Source: Sinorhizobium meliloti
GTDB lineage: Bacteria; Pseudomonadota; Alphaproteobacteria; Rhizobiales; Rhizobiaceae
Assembly (NCBI RefSeq): GCF_035610345.1
Contig: NZ_CP141212.1
Span: 563,976-627,975, forward strand
Length of the DNA stretch: 64,000 nucleotides
Direction of reading: 5' to 3'
The notes beneath the pieces were generated by a model. It worked only from the letters and a program-made list of their open reading frames with translations. It was not told where the DNA came from and did not search any database. Numbering within the stretch: position 1 is the first letter of the stretch; every line of letters starts with the position of its first letter. Shown here in pieces: positions 57,888-64,000 of this stretch. The position numbers were made by a program, and so were the translations under genes.

Positions 57888-58389
57888 CGCCCTTGCGAGC
57901 GCAGGCGTGTGCGAGCGCGAGATCGCGTCCGCGGCCTCCAAATACGGCGTGCCGACCGGGATCTTATATTCCGTCGGATTGACCGAGACGGGCCGCAAAG
58001 GGTCCCTGCAGCCCTATGCGATGAACATCGAAGGCAAGGCCTATTTCGGGGCAAGCGTCCAGGATGTTCTCACACGATTCGGCGCGGCGCGTGCCCAGGG
58101 CGCCAAGCTCATCGATCTCGGCTGCATGCAGATCAACTACCACTTTCACGGCGAGCATTTCAGCTCTCCCGAGGAGATGCTCGATCCGCGCAGGAATGTC
58201 GAATATGCCGCCCGCTTCCTGTCCAATCTGCGCGCCCGGCACGAGAGTTGGACGATGGCGGTCGCTCGCTATCACGCCGGCCCCAACAACGACCCGGCGC
58301 AGAAAAAATACGTCTGCCGCGTCATCGCAAACCTGGTCGCGACCGGGTATGGCAAGTGGACGCCGAACGCGCAGCAGTTTTGCCGATAA
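57823..58389 (+). CDS. Lytic transglycosylase-like flagellar protein
   Basis: A 188-residue protein with an N-terminal hydrophobic export signal (MMLRTIWLTVPSVLALATSTCSALASA) and an SLT domain: the catalytic Glu in VGLTETGRKG and the YHFHGEHF, VARYHAGPNN motifs. It would cut peptidoglycan for rod or MotC/MotB insertion. Start ATGATG at 57823 lies within fliK; GGTGGG precedes it. Overlap of 65 bp. Confidence 0.8.
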   Translation: MMLRTIWLTVPSVLALATSTCSALASAGVCEREIASAASKYGVPTGILYSVGLTETGRKGSLQPYAMNIEGKAYFGASVQDVLTRFGAARAQGAKLIDLGCMQINYHFHGEHFSSPEEMLDPRRNVEYAARFLSNLRARHESWTMAVARYHAGPNNDPAQKKYVCRVIANLVATGYGKWTPNAQQFCR

Positions 58390-58660
58390 CCGACTTATGG
58401 TTGCATTGCCGCAGCCGCTGCCTCATTGTGGCGACAATGCGGACAGATTGTGATCGCAAGCGATTTCGGCATATCGCGTTAACTTTTCAACACCATGTTA
58501 GTGGTAAGGTTAACGGTCACCTACTAGATATAGGCCAAATCGGCACGGAATTCTTAATCAACTATTAAAATCCCCCATTAACTTCCTCTAGTTGTTCGCG
58601 ACTCCCGGGATTCGTACCTCTGTCTCAATGTGGCATCCATACTGATTCGGAGGCGGGCGA
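58390..58660. promoter_or_regulatory. AT-rich intergenic region upstream of rem
   Basis: 271 bp, AT-rich in the central 150 bp, without a gene. It must carry the rem promoter, expected to be activated by VisNR. No clear palindrome of LuxR-box form was recognised. Confidence 0.45.
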
Positions 58661-59332
58661 ATGATCGTGGTGGTTGATGATAGAGCTCTTGTGAAGGACG
58701 GCTACGCGTCCCTGTTCGGCCGCGAGGGCATTCCCTCGACGGGCTTCGATCCGAGGGAGTTCGGCGAGTGGGTAAGCTCCGCCGCCGATTCCGATATCGA
58801 CGCTGTCGAAGCTTTCCTGATCGGGCAGGGGGAGAGCACATTGACGCTGCCGCGCGTGATCCGGGATCGCTCCCGTGCGCCGGTCATCGCCATGAGCGAC
58901 ACGCCGTCGCTGGAAAACACGCTTGCGCTCTTCGACTGCGGCGTCGACGACGTGGTCCGCAAGCCGGTGCATCCGAGGGAAATCCTCGCACGCGTCGCAG
59001 CGATCCGCCGGCGTTTGACGGCCATCGCCAATTTCACGGATATCGGTCCCATCCGCGTTTTTGCCGACGGGCGCGATCCGGAGATCAATGGCGAAGTCTT
59101 CGCGCTTCCCCGTCGCGAACGGCGCATTCTCGAATATCTCGTCGCCAACCGCGGGCGCCGGGTATCCAAGTCGCAGATATTCAACGCGATTTACGGCATC
59201 TTCGACGAGGACGTCGAAGAGAATGTCGTCGAAAGCCACATCAGCAAGCTGCGCAAGAAACTGCGCAAGAAGCTCGGCTTCGACCCGATCGATTCGAAGC
59301 GTTTCCTTGGCTACTGCATCGACTGGAATTGA
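58661..59332 (+). CDS. rem: OmpR-type motility regulator Rem
   Basis: A 223-residue response-regulator-like protein with a C-terminal winged-helix DNA-binding domain ([53 protein letters not shown]). The receiver retains the N-terminal acidic pair (Asp6-Asp7) and a C-terminal Lys-Pro but lacks an Asp at the usual phospho-acceptor place. Rem sits below VisNR and activates flagellar genes. GGAGGCGGG precedes ATG. Confidence 0.92.
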   Translation: MIVVVDDRALVKDGYASLFGREGIPSTGFDPREFGEWVSSAADSDIDAVEAFLIGQGESTLTLPRVIRDRSRAPVIAMSDTPSLENTLALFDCGVDDVVRKPVHPREILARVAAIRRRLTAIANFTDIGPIRVFADGRDPEINGEVFALPRRERRILEYLVANRGRRVSKSQIFNAIYGIFDEDVEENVVESHISKLRKKLRKKLGFDPIDSKRFLGYCIDWN

Positions 59333-59423
59333 GCGCAGAAACGGCAGGGCGAGAACAGCTCAAGACAGGTTCACGCAAGGCCCGGTCCCTAGTGTCGCCG
59401 CAACAAGGAAATGAGGATCCGAT

Positions 59424-60632
59424 ATGAGTCTCTACGGTACCATGAGAACGGGCGTGTCCGGCATGAACGCCCAGTCCAACCGACTCAGCACAGTCGCCGA
59501 GAACATCGCGAATGCCAACACCACCGGCTACAAGCGCGCATCGACGGAATTCTCATCGATGATCCTGCCGTCGGGCAACGGATCCTATAATTCAGGCGGC
59601 GTACAGACGGAGGTGCGCTACAGCATCTCGCAGCAGGGCGCGACGACCTTCACCACCTCGGCCAGCGATCTGGCGATCGACGGCGGCGGCTTCTTCATCG
59701 TCGAAGGCGCCAACGGCCAGGAATATCTGACTCGCGCCGGCTCCTTCGTTCCGGACAGCCAAGGCAATCTGGTCAATGCCGCCGGCTTCACGCTGATGGG
59801 CTACGAATACGAGGCCGGCGTCGACCCGACCGTCGTCGTCAACGGTTTCGATGGCCTGACCAGGGTCAATCTCGCTTCGGATGGGCTCATCGCGACCGGT
59901 TCGACCAAGGGTTCCATGGGCGCGAACCTGCCCTCGGGCGCGGCGGTGGGCGATGTTTCCACCACTTCGCTCGTCGTCTATGACAGCCAGGGCAATACCC
60001 GCATTCTGGATTTCAATTACGAGAAAACCGGGGCGAATGCTTGGTCCGTCGAGGTCGTCGACCGGACGTCGTCAACGGTCCTCGGCACACAGACGCTGAA
60101 TTTCAACCCGGACGGATCCCTTACCGCGACCCCTGCCACATTGACGACATCGGCGATGGCGGCTCTTCCCGGCACCGGGGCGAACCTCTCGGCCCTCACT
60201 ATCGATCTGACGAAGACGACGCAGCTCGGCTACGCCTTCAACGCCGACGGCGGCAACATCGACGGCAACGCGCCGAGCAAGGTCGCCGGCTACCAGATCG
60301 ACTCCGACGGCATCGTCTACGTAAAATACGAGAACGGCGAGCTCGATCCGCGCTATCGCATCGCGCTCGCCAATGTCCAGAGCCCGGACAAGCTGAAGCC
60401 GGAATCCGGTAACGTCTATTCGCAGGGCGTCGACTCCGGCGTCATCATCACCGGCTTCGCCGGCTCGGGCGATTTCGGCGAAATCCTCTCCGGCGCGCTC
60501 GAAAGCTCGAATGTCGATATCGCCGAGGAACTGACGGCGATGATCGAGTCGCAGCGCAACTACACGGCAAACTCCAAGGTCTTCCAGACCGGTTCGGAAC
60601 TGCTCGAAGTTCTCGTCAATCTGAAGCGGTAA
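59424..60632 (+). CDS. flgE: Flagellar hook protein FlgE
   Basis: A 402-residue hook protein with [38 protein letters not shown] at the start and the ESSNVDIAEELTAMIESQRNYTANSKVFQ end. GAGGAT precedes the ATG. Separated from flgK by 85 bp. Confidence 0.95.
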   Translation: MSLYGTMRTGVSGMNAQSNRLSTVAENIANANTTGYKRASTEFSSMILPSGNGSYNSGGVQTEVRYSISQQGATTFTTSASDLAIDGGGFFIVEGANGQEYLTRAGSFVPDSQGNLVNAAGFTLMGYEYEAGVDPTVVVNGFDGLTRVNLASDGLIATGSTKGSMGANLPSGAAVGDVSTTSLVVYDSQGNTRILDFNYEKTGANAWSVEVVDRTSSTVLGTQTLNFNPDGSLTATPATLTTSAMAALPGTGANLSALTIDLTKTTQLGYAFNADGGNIDGNAPSKVAGYQIDSDGIVYVKYENGELDPRYRIALANVQSPDKLKPESGNVYSQGVDSGVIITGFAGSGDFGEILSGALESSNVDIAEELTAMIESQRNYTANSKVFQTGSELLEVLVNLKR

Positions 60633-60717
60633 TTCCAACTTCGAAACTACGTACTTCCGGACGTAAGGCCCATTACGGGCTCTTCCCGGGAGTGCACTGA
60701 GAAAAACGGTCCCCGGC

Positions 60718-62136
60718 ATGTCGCTGTCTTCTGCAATCGCCATCGCGCAATCCGCGTTCAGCACCACGGCGCAACAAACCGCCACGGTCTCGAAGAACAT
60801 TGCCAATTCCGGCAATGCGGACTACTCGCGCCGCATGGCGATGCTCGGGACCACCCCGGGCGGCGCCCAGATCGTTTCGATCTATCGGGCGCAGAACGAG
60901 GCGCTCCTCAAGCAGAACCTGATCGGCATCTCGCAGTCTTCCGCGCAGAGCAGTCTCCTGTCCGGGCTGGAGATCATGAAATCGGCGCTCGGCGGGAACG
61001 ACTACGAATCGTCGCCCTCCACCTATCTCTCGGCCTTCCGCAACAGCCTGCAGACTTTCGCGTCGACGCCAGGCAATGCGACGATCGCCGCCACGGTGGT
61101 GTCGGATGCATCGGACCTTGCCAACTCGATCAGCAAGACGTCGGCCGCCGTTCAGGACCTTCGTCTCGACTCGGACAAGAAAATCGCCGAGGAGGTCGCC
61201 AATCTGAACCGCCTTCTCGCGCAGTTCGAGACGGCGAACAATGCCGTCAAGCAGGCGACCGCCGCAGGCACGGACGCGACCGCTGCGCTCGACGATCGCG
61301 ACAGGACCCTGAAGCAGATATCGGAGCTTGTCGGCATTTCCACCGTCACGCGGGCGAACAACGATACCGTCATCTACACCTCGGGCGGCACCGTTCTCTT
61401 CGAGACGCTTCCGAGAGAGGTCACGTTTGCGCCGAAGAGTGCTTACGATGCCACTGTCACGGGCAACGGCATATTCATCGACGGCGTGCCGCTCGCTGCC
61501 GGCAGCGGCGCTGATACCAGTGCCCAGGGCAAGCTCGCGGGCCTGCTTCAGCTGCGCGACGACATCGCTCCGAAGTTTCAGTCGCAGCTCGACGAGATGG
61601 CGCGCGGCCTCGTCACCCTCTTCCGGGAAGGGGGCTTGCCGGGGCTCTTCACCTGGTCGGGCGGAAGCGTACCGGTTGCGGGCGCCGTCCAGCCGGGGAT
61701 CGCCGCGAGCCTTTCGGTCAATCCCGCAGCGAAGGCCAACCCCTTCCTCCTGCGCGACGGCGGCTTCAACGGCGTCGTTTCGAACCCCGACGGCAATGCC
61801 GGTTTTACGGACCTGCTCGACGGATTCATCACCGCTTTGGACGGCGACATGGCGTTCGACGGCGCGACCGGGCTCGACGCAACGAGCTCGATCATGGAAT
61901 TCGCCGCGTCTTCCGTCGGCTGGTTCGAGCAGATACGCAGCGGCGCCTCCACGGCCGATGACAACAAGGCGGCGCTGCTGGCGCGCACGCAGGAGGCGCT
62001 CGGCAGCGTGACCGGGGTGAGCATCGACGAGGAACTGTCGCTGCTTCTCGACCTGGAACAATCCTACAAGGCCTCGGCCAAGTTGATCAGCACCGTCGAC
62101 GCCATGATGGCGTCGCTTCTCGAAGCCGTGAGGTAA
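60718..62136 (+). CDS. flgK: Flagellar hook-filament junction protein FlgK
   Basis: A 472-residue protein with SSAIAIAQSAFSTTAQQTATVSKNIANSGNADYSRRM and the C-terminal GVSIDEELSLLLDLEQSYKASAKLISTVDAM. It caps the hook. Two nucleotides separate it from flgL. Confidence 0.93.
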   Translation: MSLSSAIAIAQSAFSTTAQQTATVSKNIANSGNADYSRRMAMLGTTPGGAQIVSIYRAQNEALLKQNLIGISQSSAQSSLLSGLEIMKSALGGNDYESSPSTYLSAFRNSLQTFASTPGNATIAATVVSDASDLANSISKTSAAVQDLRLDSDKKIAEEVANLNRLLAQFETANNAVKQATAAGTDATAALDDRDRTLKQISELVGISTVTRANNDTVIYTSGGTVLFETLPREVTFAPKSAYDATVTGNGIFIDGVPLAAGSGADTSAQGKLAGLLQLRDDIAPKFQSQLDEMARGLVTLFREGGLPGLFTWSGGSVPVAGAVQPGIAASLSVNPAAKANPFLLRDGGFNGVVSNPDGNAGFTDLLDGFITALDGDMAFDGATGLDATSSIMEFAASSVGWFEQIRSGASTADDNKAALLARTQEALGSVTGVSIDEELSLLLDLEQSYKASAKLISTVDAMMASLLEAVR

Positions 62137-62138
62137 TC

Positions 62139-63182
62139 ATGAAGACGTCCTTCGTTTCGAACCTGGCCGTTCAGAACGCCATGCGGCTGACCATCCAACA
62201 GGGGCAGGCGGAACTTCTGAAGCTGCAGACCGAGGTGACGACCGGGCGCCACGCGGATGTGGGGCTGGCGCTCGGTTCCTCGGCGGCGCGCTCGGTAAGC
62301 CTGCAGCGCGAGCTGGCACGGCTCGATACGCTCGTCGATACCAATTCCGTCGTCACCCAGCGGCTTGCCGCTTCGCAATCCGCTCTCGCCACGATGGCCG
62401 AAGCGGCGCAGCAGGTGCGCAACACCCTCGTCACCTTCAAGGGCAATGATGCCGTCGATCAGCTCGCGATCCAGAAGACCGAAATACAGAGCGCCATGTC
62501 GGCCTTCTCTTCGGCGGCGAACCTGTCCTTCAACGGCGAATTTCTCTTTGCCGGCATCAACACCGACGTGAGGCCCTTCGAGGATTATGGCGCTGCGGCG
62601 AAGTCGACCTTCGACACCGCGCTCGCCACCTACATGTCGGCGAACGGCATTGCCTCCATGAGCGATTTCACGAAGGCCGATATGGAGGACTTCATCACCA
62701 ACACGCTCGAACCGCTTTATGCAAGCGATGCGCAATGGGCCACGGATTGGTCCAAGGCCTCGAGCCAGAACATGACGAGCCGCATCAGCACGACGGAAGT
62801 GGTGCAGAGCTCCACGAATGCGACGACGGAAGGCTTCCGGAAATTCGCTCTCGCCAGCGTGATCGCCCTGGAACTGATGGACGAAAATGTCAGCTCCGAA
62901 GTCCGGGCCTATATCGGTGAGACGGCGCTCGGCTATGTCGAGCAGGCCAATACGCAGGTCACGGCGGAGCGCAGCACTCTCGGTATTTCCGAAGCGCGCG
63001 TGAAAAAGGCGAATACCTCCCTCCAAGCCCAGATCAAGCTGATCAACACACATATTACCGATCTCGAAGGCGTCGACACCTACGAGGCTTCGACACGGAT
63101 GAACACGCTGCTGACGCAGGTAGAGACCTCCTACACACTGACGGCGCGGATCCAGCGGTTGAGTTTGATAGACTTCCTCTAA
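62139..63182 (+). CDS. flgL: Flagellar hook-filament junction protein FlgL
   Basis: A 347-residue flagellin-like junction protein with MKTSFVSNLAVQNAMRLTIQQGQAELLKLQTEVTTGRH and the end YTLTARIQRLSLIDFL. Overlap-free after flgK. Confidence 0.93.
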   Translation: MKTSFVSNLAVQNAMRLTIQQGQAELLKLQTEVTTGRHADVGLALGSSAARSVSLQRELARLDTLVDTNSVVTQRLAASQSALATMAEAAQQVRNTLVTFKGNDAVDQLAIQKTEIQSAMSAFSSAANLSFNGEFLFAGINTDVRPFEDYGAAAKSTFDTALATYMSANGIASMSDFTKADMEDFITNTLEPLYASDAQWATDWSKASSQNMTSRISTTEVVQSSTNATTEGFRKFALASVIALELMDENVSSEVRAYIGETALGYVEQANTQVTAERSTLGISEARVKKANTSLQAQIKLINTHITDLEGVDTYEASTRMNTLLTQVETSYTLTARIQRLSLIDFL

Positions 63183-63185
63183 TGA

Positions 63186-64000
<815 letters not shown>

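Overview
The window is a high-GC alphaproteobacterial chromosome segment. Gene order, protein sequences and rhizobium-specific factors (VisN/VisR, Rem, MotC, MotE, CheS, CheT, a rhaRSTPQUK/rhaDI locus) point to Sinorhizobium/Ensifer, close to S. meliloti. This assignment comes from recognising families and gene order; no search was run.

Layout. 1-2.5 kb: housekeeping genes (end of hisD, a UPF0262 gene, a low-molecular-weight phosphatase, infA, maf, yacG). 2.7-3.9 kb: tRNA-Phe followed by a small accessory patch with an IS66-type orfA remnant and a brnTA toxin-antitoxin pair. An 18-bp copy of the tRNA anticodon arm recurs beyond brnA. 4.3-7.3 kb: an unusual cassette made of a PqqD-like/HPr-kinase-like protein, an overlapping NTP_transf_5 nucleotidyltransferase, a separately initiated Tat-leader glycine-rich small protein and a 31-residue membrane peptide. 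7.3-8.9 kb: small genes (DUF930, YbaK, a short hypothetical, GlsB). 9.0-20.0 kb: complete L-rhamnose catabolism, with rhaDI divergent from rhaRSTPQUK.

20.5-29.1 kb: the chemotaxis operon icpA-cheS-cheY1-cheA-cheW-cheR-cheB-cheY2-cheD-cheT. 29.4-64 kb: the flagellar regulon. It contains fliF, the master regulator genes visNR, a minus-strand operon motA-fliM-fliN-fliG-flhB-orf, a plus-strand run from a DUF1217 gene through flgF-fliI-orf-flgBC-fliE-flgGAI-motE-flgH-fliL-fliP, three flagellin genes, then a FliH-like gene, motB-motC-fliK, a lytic transglycosylase gene, rem, and flgE-flgK-flgL-flaF-flbT, the last cut by the window end.

How it works together. VisNR activates Rem, which activates flagellar and chemotaxis genes. 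IcpA and membrane receptors signal through CheW/CheA to CheY2 (motor) and CheY1 (phosphate sink, helped by CheS and CheT). MotA/B, with periplasmic MotC and its chaperone MotE, form the speed-variable stator.

The most unusual observations are the kinase/nucleotidyltransferase/Gly-rich peptide cassette, a 703-bp nucleotide-identical tract between two adjacent flagellin genes, a sequence element shared upstream of icpA and all three flagellins, a FliH-like gene preceded by a translationally coupled 32-codon ORF, and the tRNA-Phe direct repeat around brnTA.
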